From assembly GCF_029891735.1 (NCBI RefSeq), contig NZ_JANQDH010000105.1:1-41271 (forward strand): 41,271 bases of DNA, in the 5' to 3' direction. Below are positions 8,410-17,194 of the stretch, piece after piece. Position numbers and translations under genes: made by a program. The notes under the pieces are model-generated. The model was given only the letters and a program-made list of their open reading frames with translations. It was not told the DNA's origin and searched no databases. Positions within the stretch are counted from its first letter, which is position 1. Each line of letters opens with the position of its first letter. The DNA comes from Chrysosporum bergii ANA360D (GTDB taxonomy: Bacteria > Cyanobacteriota > Cyanobacteriia > Cyanobacteriales > Nostocaceae).

Positions 8410-8448
8410 TATGTAAACAAGTGTAACAAACATATTACTTTTTGTAAA
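8410..8448 (-). promoter_or_regulatory. HLR1-type (RpaB) box of the hli gene
   Basis: On the minus strand, GTTACACTTGTTTACATA (8427 to 8410) places GTTACA and TTTACA exactly 10 bases apart, matching the published HLR1 pattern KTTACAWWNNKTTACAWW with one mismatch. A third TTTACA lies at 8448-8443. The box begins 25 bases before the ATG, close enough to overlap the core promoter, which would fit RpaB acting as a low-light repressor. Confidence 0.65.
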
Positions 8449-8529
8449 GCATTTTAACCTAACAGATTGGCATAGGTAGTGGGGACATGATATGGTCTAT
8501 AATTATACAAATAAATTGCGTAACAGCTT

Positions 8530-9228
8530 ATGACTTGGGTAGATCCATTAGAAGATGGAAAAAGCAAAATAGAACTAATAGCAGCGCTGGGAAGCGACTT
8601 AGACATTGTTAATGATGCTCGCGCCAGCTTTGAGAAAACATCCACACAACTAAGTGATAAAGATATTAAACTCATTCATTACCTAATCAAGCACCAGCAC
8701 ACAAGCCCTTTTCGGGGTACTGTCTTCAAATTTAAAGTTAAAGCTCCTTTGTTTGTTTGTCGCCAATGGTGGAAACACGTCATCGCCAGCAATCATAATG
8801 ATGAGCAACTAGGATGGAATGAGAAAAGCTTTCGATATGTTGAGATTGATGATAGTAGTGAATTTTATATTCCTAAAATTTTTCGCCAACAGTCCAAGAA
8901 CAATAAACAAGCCAGCGAAGGTAAATTACCCGAAGATGCTAATCAGCAAGCAATAGAAATTTATACTCAACAGTGTCAAACTAGCTACCAAGCATACCGT
9001 AACCTTCTAGAGTTGGGAGTGGGGCGAGAACAAGCCCGTGGTGTATTAGTTCCCTCAGTATACACTTCTTGGGTCTGGACTGTTTCTCTGCAAGCTGTTT
9101 TACACTTTATCTCATTGCGCCGTGGTGCTGGCGCGCAAAGTGAAATTGGCGCTTATGCTCAAGCCATCACTTCCCTGATTAAACCCATAGTCCCCATATC
9201 AATAGAGGCTTGGGAAACTCATTATTAG
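8530..9228 (+). CDS. thyX: Flavin-dependent thymidylate synthase (atypical motif)
   Basis: ThyX makes dTMP from dUMP using FAD, NADPH and methylene-tetrahydrofolate. The 232-residue protein has the family layout: HYLIKHQHTSPFRGTVFKFKVKAPLFVCRQWWKHVIAS, then NEKSFRYVEID, and a C-terminal EQARGVLVPSVYTSWVWT with the conserved RxxLP-like turn and helix. The canonical RHR-x7-S signature is altered: the RHR position reads WKHV, and about nine extra residues (NHNDEQLGW) separate IAS from NEKSFRY. The stop codon TAG lies inside a dispersed repeat that continues to the treY stop. It converges with treY. Confidence 0.88.
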   Translation: MTWVDPLEDGKSKIELIAALGSDLDIVNDARASFEKTSTQLSDKDIKLIHYLIKHQHTSPFRGTVFKFKVKAPLFVCRQWWKHVIASNHNDEQLGWNEKSFRYVEIDDSSEFYIPKIFRQQSKNNKQASEGKLPEDANQQAIEIYTQQCQTSYQAYRNLLELGVGREQARGVLVPSVYTSWVWTVSLQAVLHFISLRRGAGAQSEIGAYAQAITSLIKPIVPISIEAWETHY

Positions 9229-9300
9229 CAAGCAGGATGCTCCCGCTAAAAGACGATCATTTAAATTTGTATCTAGCAAGTGTTTAATAAATGCTATAAC
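9222..9300. repeat. Dispersed Nostocales repeat, full-length copy filling the thyX-treY junction (copy 3)
   Basis: The unit reads ATTAGCAAGCAGGATGCTCC, then AAGACGATCATTTAAATTTG, then TATCTAGCAAGTGTTTAATAA and ATGCTATAACTT. It contains the thyX stop (9226-9228) at its left end and the treY stop (9294-9296, TAG on the minus strand) at its right end. Related copies or halves are at 663, 1736, 19107 and 34423. Confidence 0.7.
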
Positions 9301-12101
9301 TTACAGCAAAGTGCCACTGGAAAATGTTGCAGGGCTTCCCCCACTAAAATAATATTATTAGCCTTAACCATTTGGCCAGTGATGGTATTTTGCCAATGTG
9401 AAGGCGCTGCTGGTGGTAACTGAATATGTGTATCATCCCAAACTGATAAACCAAGGGGATATTCACCGGGTTGAATTAACCTAGTAAAAAAGCGTGGTGC
9501 AATGGTAATCATGGTTTGATGACCATCACTCCTAGCAAAAGCAATGATATGATCTGAATGTTTACCCCTAACTGCTAAAGGTACATAGTCACCTTGTTGA
9601 AAAACTATTAAATTTTCTTTTCTTGCCTTTAAGGCTTGGGTAATCAGAAACAGCTTAATTCTACTATCCTCTTTAGTTGCCAATAATTCATCTATTAATC
9701 TCATAATATCAGCTTGGGCTTGTTCCTTAATCATCTGGAGATAAGATTGTCTAATTTCAAAATCAACCGGACGACGGTTATCAGGATCAACCATACTAAA
9801 GTCCCAAAGTTCCGTTCCTTGATAAAAGTCTGGAACTCCAGGAGAAGTGATTTTTAATAAAGTCTGAGATAAAGAATTAAACATACCATAGTAGGCTACC
9901 TGTTTTTGAAAAGGTAGAAACTGCTGTAAAAATTGATTTTGTTCCCCAGGTTCTAAAACTGCTGTCACAAACTTAGTTAAAGCGTTTTCATAAGTTTGAT
10001 TTGGTCGCAGCCATGCTGTGTAAACTTTTGCTTCTCTGGCTGCTTTCAGGACATAATCTTGAATGCGTTGGCAAAAGTCATGATATTCATGTTCAAAAAA
10101 TGGAAATGCACCTAGGAGCATCTGATAAAATTGATATTCATCATTACTGTCTGGCATGGGTAAACGTTTATTAACAGTGGTTTTGTGAACACGGTTAATT
10201 TCACAAAATGCGTCAACTTGTTTTTGCCACTCCTGGGGAATTTCTGACAAAACATTTAATCTAGCCCGGATGTCTTCACCTCTTTTGGTGTCATGGGTTG
10301 AAGTAGCACTCATGGAATGTCGCCAGCGGGTGTTTCGCTGTTGATTAAAATCGTGTAAATTAGTGATACTGATACCAAAATTATCAGGATCGCCACCAAC
10401 TTCGTTTAAGGAAATAAAACGGTTATAAACGTATAAGGCTGTGTCTTCTACTCCTTTAGCCATTAACGGACCTGTATACTGTTGTAATCGCATGACAAAA
10501 TAAAGCCATTGCTCTTGATCCTCTGGGGTGAGATAATTTTCATATTCAAGTAGTAGCAGTTTTTCTATAAAATTTAACTCATGGTGTAGTAAGGGCAGAT
10601 GTGATTTGGCTTGGTGAATCACATCTTGAATATATTGGCGATGGGTGGGTAATATACCATCTTGATTAGTGTAAGTTCGATAAATGGGAAATAAAGTCAG
10701 TATTTCCGCGATCGCTCGTTTTAAGCCATTAATGGTAAAATCATTACCGTAACGATGCTTACTAGCTATTCTTTTTAAGATGTAAGTTAAATTATCAACG
10801 TCTCCGGCTAAATTCCTTTCTAAAATTAAATGCTTTTTATTAACGGCGATTTGTTCATAAGCTGTTCTCAAGCCTGTTACATTCCAGTAAATTTGAGTAA
10901 AAGCTGCTTGGCTAGCAGTTTGACAAAACACACCATTAAGATAATTTAAAAAATCATAACCCGTAGTACCTTGAATTGACCAATGGTTAGGTAAATCTTC
11001 CCCTGGGTGTAATATCTTTTCAACAATGATGTATATATCGCCTACTTTTTCTCTCAACCTTTGTAAATACTGGGTTGGGTTATAAAGTCCGTCGATGTGG
11101 TCAATGCGTAACCCAGTAATTTGATTTTGTTTAACTAATTTAATCATCAAAGCATGGGTGTTTTCAAACACCATAAAATTTTCGACGTTTACAGATATTA
11201 ACTCATTAATTGTAAAAAATCTTCTATAATTAATTTCCTCTGCGCCAACCTTCCAAAAAGCCAGGCGGTAAAACTGTTCAGAAAGTAAATTATCTAACAG
11301 GTTAAAGCTGTCTGGTTTACCTTTTTCACCATTAAAAACTTGGATATTTTCATCAATAAAGTTTTTAATTTCTCTATTATCGGTATAAAGTTCCCATAAT
11401 AATCCTTTGACAAAATTAATCTGGTCTTGTCTTTCTTTTGGGTTAATATCACTAGGTATATGTTTCAACATATACAACATACCCAGGAAGCGGACAAATA
11501 TGGGATTATTTCTACCTAATATTTGAGATAACTTACCGATATTCTGATTAAGAAATGTGGCGTAAGATTCCAACTTGAGGGGAAACCGCAAGTTATAATA
11601 ATTCACACTCAAGCCATATTGATCATATTTGAGTTGAATTTCCCCATTTTCTAAAGATTCGCCGTAAAAGTTGCCGAGCAAAGGTGCTAAAATCGGTATC
11701 TCACCATCACCCCAACCATTCATGATGGGAGTATTCCAGGCAATGTCAAAATAATTGGCGTAAACAGAGTTAACACCGTTTTCTAAAACATCCATCAAAT
11801 ATTCATTTTGGCTATCATAAGCCATATGGTTAGGGACAATATCTTGTAACCAGCCCATCTGATGCTGTTTTAACGCTTCAAGTAAAGCGGTAAAATCTTC
11901 TTCTGTTCCTAATTCTGGGTTTAATTGATTGGGGTCAACTACATCATAGCCATGACTACTACCTATTCTGGCTTTAAATATTGGTGATGCGTAAAGGTCA
12001 GAAATACCTAGTTGATCTAAATATTGGATAATTTCTTTAGCTGCATTAAAACCAAATTGGTAATTAAATTGTAGGCGATAAGTTGCGGTAGGAATTCCCA
12101 T
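9294..12101 (-). CDS. treY: Maltooligosyl trehalose synthase
   Basis: TreY isomerises the reducing-end alpha-1,4 link of maltooligosaccharides or glycogen chains to an alpha-1,1 link, the first step of the TreY-TreZ route to trehalose, an osmo- and desiccation protectant. The 935-residue GH13 protein has region I DIVPNH (87-92), region II GLRIDHIDGL with the nucleophile Asp334, region III IIVEKIL with Glu361, and region IV TSTHDTKR (601-607), plus the long insertions typical of TreY. Its Shine-Dalgarno AAGGAG overlaps the treZ stop codon and the gap is 7 bp, so it is translated from the treZ transcript. The stop codon lies in a dispersed repeat. Confidence 0.96.
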   Translation of the reverse strand: MGIPTATYRLQFNYQFGFNAAKEIIQYLDQLGISDLYASPIFKARIGSSHGYDVVDPNQLNPELGTEEDFTALLEALKQHQMGWLQDIVPNHMAYDSQNEYLMDVLENGVNSVYANYFDIAWNTPIMNGWGDGEIPILAPLLGNFYGESLENGEIQLKYDQYGLSVNYYNLRFPLKLESYATFLNQNIGKLSQILGRNNPIFVRFLGMLYMLKHIPSDINPKERQDQINFVKGLLWELYTDNREIKNFIDENIQVFNGEKGKPDSFNLLDNLLSEQFYRLAFWKVGAEEINYRRFFTINELISVNVENFMVFENTHALMIKLVKQNQITGLRIDHIDGLYNPTQYLQRLREKVGDIYIIVEKILHPGEDLPNHWSIQGTTGYDFLNYLNGVFCQTASQAAFTQIYWNVTGLRTAYEQIAVNKKHLILERNLAGDVDNLTYILKRIASKHRYGNDFTINGLKRAIAEILTLFPIYRTYTNQDGILPTHRQYIQDVIHQAKSHLPLLHHELNFIEKLLLLEYENYLTPEDQEQWLYFVMRLQQYTGPLMAKGVEDTALYVYNRFISLNEVGGDPDNFGISITNLHDFNQQRNTRWRHSMSATSTHDTKRGEDIRARLNVLSEIPQEWQKQVDAFCEINRVHKTTVNKRLPMPDSNDEYQFYQMLLGAFPFFEHEYHDFCQRIQDYVLKAAREAKVYTAWLRPNQTYENALTKFVTAVLEPGEQNQFLQQFLPFQKQVAYYGMFNSLSQTLLKITSPGVPDFYQGTELWDFSMVDPDNRRPVDFEIRQSYLQMIKEQAQADIMRLIDELLATKEDSRIKLFLITQALKARKENLIVFQQGDYVPLAVRGKHSDHIIAFARSDGHQTMITIAPRFFTRLIQPGEYPLGLSVWDDTHIQLPPAAPSHWQNTITGQMVKANNIILVGEALQHFPVALCCKL

Positions 12102-12108
12102 AGATAAA

Positions 12109-13947
12109 CTAACTCCTTGATTTTTGCTCTAAATATTGTTCATAAACAGTAAAACTCTGCTTTGGTATGGTTAGTTGCTGGTGATATTCGGCTGTTTCTG
12201 GTAGTTGTGAACCGCTACCTAACCAATTTTTACTAGCAGAATCTAAAATTTTTACCCAATTATTACCCGCAAACTCTTGGCTGAAGGTAACATCACAGGT
12301 ATTAAAGTTCATTACACAAAATATCTGATAGTTAGGAGTAGATTTAAGCCAAGAAATCAGCTGATTTTTTTCTTGAAATTTGACTTGTAAATTTTGTCTT
12401 TGCTGTTGTAATAATGCTGGGTTTTGGCGGCGGAGTTGAATAAGTTGCTGATAAAAACGCCAGAGGACTTGATGTTTACCTGATTGGCGTTTTTGCCAGT
12501 TTAACTTACAATTGTTAAAAGTATCAGCAGACTCTGGGTCTGGTGGTTGTCCTTGAGAGTGAAAGGCGAAAAATTCTTGTTTACGCCCTTCTCTTACTGC
12601 TGCAATTAAATCCGGGTCTGAGTGACTGACAAAGTATATAAATGGCGAATCTTCCCCATATTCTTCTCCCATAAATAACAAAGGAATGTAAGGAGAAAGC
12701 AACACTGCACCAGCAGCTAGTTTTAAACACTCAAAGTTGACAATTTGCGATAATCTTTCCCCTAAAACTCTGTTACCGATTTGGTCATGATTTTGAATAG
12801 CTACTATAAATTGATATGGAGGGCGATCGCCTGTATAATTGCCGTGGAAGCGTTGGCGAAAATTTGAATATTTCCAGTCGTAAACAAAGGTATCTTGATA
12901 AGCCTTGGCTAAATGTTCACACCAGCCAAAATCTTGATAATAACCACTGCGATCGCCCGTGAGCAAAGTATATAATGAATGATGAAAATCATCACTCCAT
13001 TGGGCATCAATGCCATAACCGCCTAACCGATGAGGGCGGATGATTTTAGGATCATTTAAATCACTTTCAGCGATTAGATAAAGTTTGCGTCCCCACTGCT
13101 GAGAAACTACCGCCACATTTTCCGCCAGTTCAGCTAGAAAATGTTTTGCACCAAAATCATAAATAGCGTGAACTGCATCTAAGCGTAAAGCATCAATATG
13201 AAATTTACCTAGCCAGTAGAGTGCATTTTGAATAAAAAATTGACGTACATCATAACTATGAGCATCATCAAAATTAATGGCATTTCCCCAGGGAGTACGA
13301 TAAGTTTCTGTAGAATAAGTAGCAAACCGACTGGTATAATTACCTTCAGGTCCAAAATGGTTATAAACCACATCTAAAATTACAGCAATTCCCTGTTGAT
13401 GACAAGCATTAACTAATTGCTTGAACTCATCAGGACTACCATAGGAATTTTGTACAGCAAAAGGATAAACCCCATCATAACCCCAATTGCGATCGCCTGG
13501 AAACTGAGCCACTGGCATAATTTCAATGGCATTTATCCCTAAATCTCGTAAATCTGCCAGTCGGGGAATAATAGCCTTAAAAGTACCGTCTGGGGTAAAA
13601 GTGCCAACGTGTAACTCATAGATAATCATAGTTTCTAAACAAACACCAGACCAATGGTCATCACTCCAAGCAAAGCTATGATTAATAACTTGGGAAAAAC
13701 TATGTACACCATAGGGTTGAAAATTGGATGCTGGATCAGGTCTTGATTCACTATTATTTAATTTATATAAATAAAGAGTTCCTGGCTCAATATCTGTGCT
13801 GGCAACTTGCCAGTATGCCCCTAATTTTTCCATAGGAAGTAACCGGGGATGGGGAGAGATAATTTCTACCGCCACAGTGTTTAAATTCGGTCCCCAAACC
13901 GTAAAGTTACAAACACCATCACCCAAATAATCAGCGCCAACCTTCAT
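12109..13947 (-). CDS. treZ: Malto-oligosyltrehalose trehalohydrolase
   Basis: TreZ cuts trehalose off the maltooligosyltrehalose made by TreY. The 612-residue protein starts with an N-terminal CBM48-type beta domain (MKVGADYLGDGVCNFTVWGP), followed by a GH13 barrel with DVVYNH (192-197), the nucleophile Asp257 in LRLDAVHAI, acid/base Glu294 in LIAESD, and Asp388 in QNHDQIGNR. A C-terminal beta domain follows. It is the first gene of the treZ-treY operon. In the Nostoc/Anabaena relatives I recall, a trehalase gene (treH) lies beside this pair; none is present here. No strong Shine-Dalgarno sequence is seen before the ATG. Confidence 0.96.
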   Translation of the reverse strand: MKVGADYLGDGVCNFTVWGPNLNTVAVEIISPHPRLLPMEKLGAYWQVASTDIEPGTLYLYKLNNSESRPDPASNFQPYGVHSFSQVINHSFAWSDDHWSGVCLETMIIYELHVGTFTPDGTFKAIIPRLADLRDLGINAIEIMPVAQFPGDRNWGYDGVYPFAVQNSYGSPDEFKQLVNACHQQGIAVILDVVYNHFGPEGNYTSRFATYSTETYRTPWGNAINFDDAHSYDVRQFFIQNALYWLGKFHIDALRLDAVHAIYDFGAKHFLAELAENVAVVSQQWGRKLYLIAESDLNDPKIIRPHRLGGYGIDAQWSDDFHHSLYTLLTGDRSGYYQDFGWCEHLAKAYQDTFVYDWKYSNFRQRFHGNYTGDRPPYQFIVAIQNHDQIGNRVLGERLSQIVNFECLKLAAGAVLLSPYIPLLFMGEEYGEDSPFIYFVSHSDPDLIAAVREGRKQEFFAFHSQGQPPDPESADTFNNCKLNWQKRQSGKHQVLWRFYQQLIQLRRQNPALLQQQRQNLQVKFQEKNQLISWLKSTPNYQIFCVMNFNTCDVTFSQEFAGNNWVKILDSASKNWLGSGSQLPETAEYHQQLTIPKQSFTVYEQYLEQKSRS

Positions 13948-14145
13948 AAGCTATTACGCATTGATTTTTTTTATAGCCGTTAATTTTTATTAAATACACA
14001 TTTTTAATGCCATGATTTAAATTTAATTTAACTCAAACCTGCTGGTAATTATTCCATCATGCGGATGAATAACTATTGTTGAAAAAATACCTAATTCGTT
14101 AGGTGACAATCCAGTTTTAATATAAAAAAATAATCAGCATCTATC

Positions 14146-14343
14146 TTAAGTCGTAATCGCTTTGCGGTGCTTTGGGAGTAATTGATTATGAACAGGAGGG
14201 GGTGAGGGGGGAGGGTTGTTCTGATTTTCAATTTGATACAACTGGTAAGCCACCATTGCCATGTAGAAACTAAATACTCCAGTTGCTAATAAACATACTA
14301 GACCCAAAAACTGAACTACATCTTTCAAAATTCTTTTAGACAT
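14146..14343 (-). CDS. Small single-span membrane protein (65 aa), hypothetical
   Basis: The family is not recognised. The product has a short basic start (MSKRILKDVVQ), one hydrophobic helix (about residues 11-34, LGLVCLLATGVFSFYMAMVA) and a short, Pro-rich, basic tail (NPPPSPPPVHN...KHRK). By the positive-inside rule the orientation is ambiguous, because both ends are basic. It stands alone, divergent from the ABC transporter operon. The low-complexity tail and small size leave some doubt. Confidence 0.5.
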   Translation of the reverse strand: MSKRILKDVVQFLGLVCLLATGVFSFYMAMVAYQLYQIENQNNPPPSPPPVHNQLLPKHRKAITT

Positions 14344-14479
14344 AATTTCAAGGTGGTAGAGTTTACTGTAAAAATACTAAGGATACTAAGCACTGTTACA
14401 ATTTCTGCAACAAAACACACAAACATAATTATTATGTTACTGTTTTAATAACCGCTATAACCGCTCTACTGTAGCAGCT

Positions 14480-15430
14480 ATGGTAAAAGAATTAGCAATT
14501 CGTACCTGTGGATTAACTAAGCAGTTTGAACGACACCTGGCCGTCAACGATGTTGACTTAGAAATCCACAGGGGTGAAGTGTATGGGTTAATAGGTCCCA
14601 ATGGCTCTGGGAAAACAACTCTGATCCGGATGTTGGCTGCGGCTGAAGAACCAACTACAGGGGAAATTTATATTAACGGTCATCCCCTGCGACTTGATCA
14701 CAGTAACTCTCACCTCAAGGGTTGTCTTGGCTATTTACCCGATGACTATCCTTTGTATGAAGATTTAACAGTGTGGGATTACTTAGATTATTTTGCCCGG
14801 TTGTATCGTTTGCGGCAACCACGACGGACTCAACGTTTACATGAAGTTTTAGAACTGATACAACTTGGCAATAAACGCCACAGTCTCATTTCTACTTTAT
14901 CTCGGGGAATGAAGCAGCGTTTGAGTTTAGCCCGGACTATTATTCACGAACCAATTTTACTACTTTTAGATGAGCCGGTTTCTGGACTTGACCCCATCGC
15001 TAGGATGCAGTTTCGGCAAATTATCAAGATTTTGCAAGAAGCAGGGATGACAATTTTAATTTCTTCTCATGTTCTTAGTGATTTAGCCGAATTGTGTACT
15101 TCTATAGGAATTATGGAGTTGGGTTTTTTAGTGGAAAGTGCTTCACTGCAAGAACTTTACCATCGCCTGGCTAAACAACAAATTATATTATCAACTCTGG
15201 GTAGTTTAGAATCCTTGGAGAGTGAATTAAAAAATTGTCCCCTGGTGGAACATTGGCAGAAAATCCCAGGGATAAACAGCTATAAAGTCAATTTTTCTGG
15301 TACACAGGAGGATTGTGCTGATTTATTGCGATCGCTTATTTTATCTGGTATACCCGTCACTGGTTTTCACTGCACTCAAGAAGATTTAGAAAGTATCTTC
15401 TTGAAATTAGGACACAAACAAGCGTCTTGA
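14480..15430 (+). CDS. ABC transporter ATP-binding protein (ABC-2 type exporter)
   Basis: This is the cytoplasmic ATPase subunit of a probable exporter. The 316-residue protein has Walker A GPNGSGKTT (39-47), the signature LSRGMKQR (140-147), Walker B ILLLLDEP with Glu165, and the D-loop SGLDP. The order and the tail of about 100 residues after the ATPase domain resemble the CcmA/NatA-type exporters. The next gene, 41 bp downstream, encodes the matching permease. The substrate cannot be told from sequence. The ATG at 14480 follows GTAGCAGCT, a weak ribosome site. Confidence 0.93.
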   Translation: MVKELAIRTCGLTKQFERHLAVNDVDLEIHRGEVYGLIGPNGSGKTTLIRMLAAAEEPTTGEIYINGHPLRLDHSNSHLKGCLGYLPDDYPLYEDLTVWDYLDYFARLYRLRQPRRTQRLHEVLELIQLGNKRHSLISTLSRGMKQRLSLARTIIHEPILLLLDEPVSGLDPIARMQFRQIIKILQEAGMTILISSHVLSDLAELCTSIGIMELGFLVESASLQELYHRLAKQQIILSTLGSLESLESELKNCPLVEHWQKIPGINSYKVNFSGTQEDCADLLRSLILSGIPVTGFHCTQEDLESIFLKLGHKQAS

Positions 15431-15471
15431 GCAGTCAAGTTTGATTACTCTTGGTTTTTGGAGTTTTAATT

Positions 15472-17109
15472 ATGCTCAGTTTAGGATCAAAACTCAACGA
15501 ATTAAACCCCCAATTCCTCCGGGAAATTAAAGGGCGTTTAACAACTCGTAACCTGTGGTTAGCAGGATCTATATCTTTGCTTGGTCAGTTGATGTTATTC
15601 CTATATTTTCAAACCAGACTGCCCCCCAGCACCGTCAAATTACCACACAATAATACATATTGTACAGGTAAAATTGCATATGGCGATTATGGCTATAATA
15701 CACCAGAATGTATTATGGACAATTATGGTAACATCATCATCAACTGGCAATTATGGTCTCAAGATATTTTTCATGCCCTCAGTTGGCTAGGAATATTTGC
15801 CATTATAGTTGTGGGAACTTATTTACTCATCAATGATTTAGCCACGGAACAACGGCGAGATACACTCAATTTTATTCGTCTTAGCCCCCAAACACCTCAA
15901 AATATTCTGGTGGGTAAAATGCTGGGTGTGCCAATTCTTTTGTATGTTACCATACTCATGTCCTTTCCTTTCCATTTATGGGCTGGTTTAAATGCCAAGT
16001 TGCCCTTAAATCAGGTTTTGGTTTTTGATGTTATTGTCCTGGTTGCTAGTGTTTTCTACTATAGTGGGGCATTACTATTTGGCTTCATAGCTTCTTGGTT
16101 GGGTGGTTTTCAGTCATGGTTAGGAGGCGGATTTATATTGGGTTTTCTGCTGTTTACCGAGCAAGCCCTAAAACACACCACAGTAGTTAACACACCCTTA
16201 GTATTATTTAGACTAATTACACCAACATATTTTATTCCCGATGTTTCAGGAAATCAGGCATTTACTGGTTTTCATTGGTTTAGCCTACCATTGGGAAATC
16301 AACTTTTCACCATCAGCAGCCTTAGTTTATTACTCTACTGCATCGGCATTTACTTTATTTGGCAATCTCTCCAACGTTGCTATCTTGATGCTAATGCTAC
16401 AATGAGTAGTAAACGGCAGAGTTATTTATTAACTACTAGCTTTGTCATTATTACTTTAGGATGCGGTAATTGGCATGATGCCAGCCTAAAGGATTATTTA
16501 GTCAGTTCCATGTTTGTGTATTTGTGGTTATTTTTATATCTAATTGCTGCCCTGACTCAGAACCGCCAAACCCTAATAAATTGGGCTAGATATCACCACA
16601 TTTATAGTATGCAGCATCCCCGTAAACAAAAGTTTGTTAAAGAGTTAATTTGGGGTGAAAAAAGCCCAGGTGTACTGGCGATCGCTATCAATGCTTTAAT
16701 AGTTTTTACTGGTTTAACTGTAGTATTGTTGCTGCAATTCGTTTCTGTATCAGATATGCTGAGTGGTTTTGGGGCTTTAATTTTCGCTTTGAGTTTAATG
16801 GTTATCTATGCAGCCCTAGCCCAACTACTGCTATTCATGAAAAATGGGCAGAGGTTATTATGGGCAAATGGCATGGTAACTGCTGTAATTATCTTACCAC
16901 CCATTCTTTTATCCATGCTCTTTTCCAGTCCTCAACATTTAACATTTGTGTGGTTTTTGTCTATATTTGCACCCATCCTCTTTTTATACCCACCAACCAA
17001 TGATTCATTAAGTCTCATGACTCCTTTGCTGGCAATGCTGGCACACGCTGGTACTTTAGGTTTATTACTGTTGCAAATCAAGCGCCAATTACAAAAAGCG
17101 GGAGACTGA
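15472..17109 (+). CDS. ABC transporter permease (ABC-2 type)
   Basis: This is the membrane subunit pairing with the upstream ATPase. The 545-residue protein has about twelve hydrophobic helices with a long periplasmic loop between the first two (RLPPSTVK...CIMDNYGN). The motif NDLATEQRRDTLNFIRLSPQ just after the second helix is the ABC-2 permease coupling segment. A frame from TTG at 15451 exists, but the ATG at 15472 has GGAG at a good distance, so I use it. It is in an operon with the ATPase gene. A strong hairpin lies six bases after the stop. The substrate is unknown. Confidence 0.9.
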   Translation: MLSLGSKLNELNPQFLREIKGRLTTRNLWLAGSISLLGQLMLFLYFQTRLPPSTVKLPHNNTYCTGKIAYGDYGYNTPECIMDNYGNIIINWQLWSQDIFHALSWLGIFAIIVVGTYLLINDLATEQRRDTLNFIRLSPQTPQNILVGKMLGVPILLYVTILMSFPFHLWAGLNAKLPLNQVLVFDVIVLVASVFYYSGALLFGFIASWLGGFQSWLGGGFILGFLLFTEQALKHTTVVNTPLVLFRLITPTYFIPDVSGNQAFTGFHWFSLPLGNQLFTISSLSLLLYCIGIYFIWQSLQRCYLDANATMSSKRQSYLLTTSFVIITLGCGNWHDASLKDYLVSSMFVYLWLFLYLIAALTQNRQTLINWARYHHIYSMQHPRKQKFVKELIWGEKSPGVLAIAINALIVFTGLTVVLLLQFVSVSDMLSGFGALIFALSLMVIYAALAQLLLFMKNGQRLLWANGMVTAVIILPPILLSMLFSSPQHLTFVWFLSIFAPILFLYPPTNDSLSLMTPLLAMLAHAGTLGLLLLQIKRQLQKAGD

Positions 17110-17150
17110 CATACTCACCGACCTTCTAGGTCGGTGAATCTTGACAGTTC
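17108..17150 (-). mobile_element. IS200/IS605-type right-end remnant (no transposase)
   Basis: On the minus strand the sequence reads GAACTGTCAAGATT, the 10-bp hairpin, then GAGTATGTCAG. A 35-nt stretch (17116-17150) aligns without gaps to 32090-32124, matching in both stem arms and 11 of 14 flanking bases. Only the last few bases of an element are recognisable here; no tnpA or tnpB gene is present. Confidence 0.45.
17115..17137 (+). terminator. Perfect 10-bp hairpin between the ABC permease and GT4 genes
   Basis: TCACCGACCT (17115-17124) and AGGTCGGTGA (17128-17137) pair perfectly around a TCT loop, 6 bases after the permease stop. It can stop or stabilise transcripts from the convergent genes although there is no T run. 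Its flanks show it is also the right-end hairpin of an IS200/IS605-like remnant (see the next entry). Confidence 0.6.
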
Positions 17151-17194
17151 TTTGCGTCTACTTCCACTACCCTCAGTACAAGCTTTGCGGTTAG

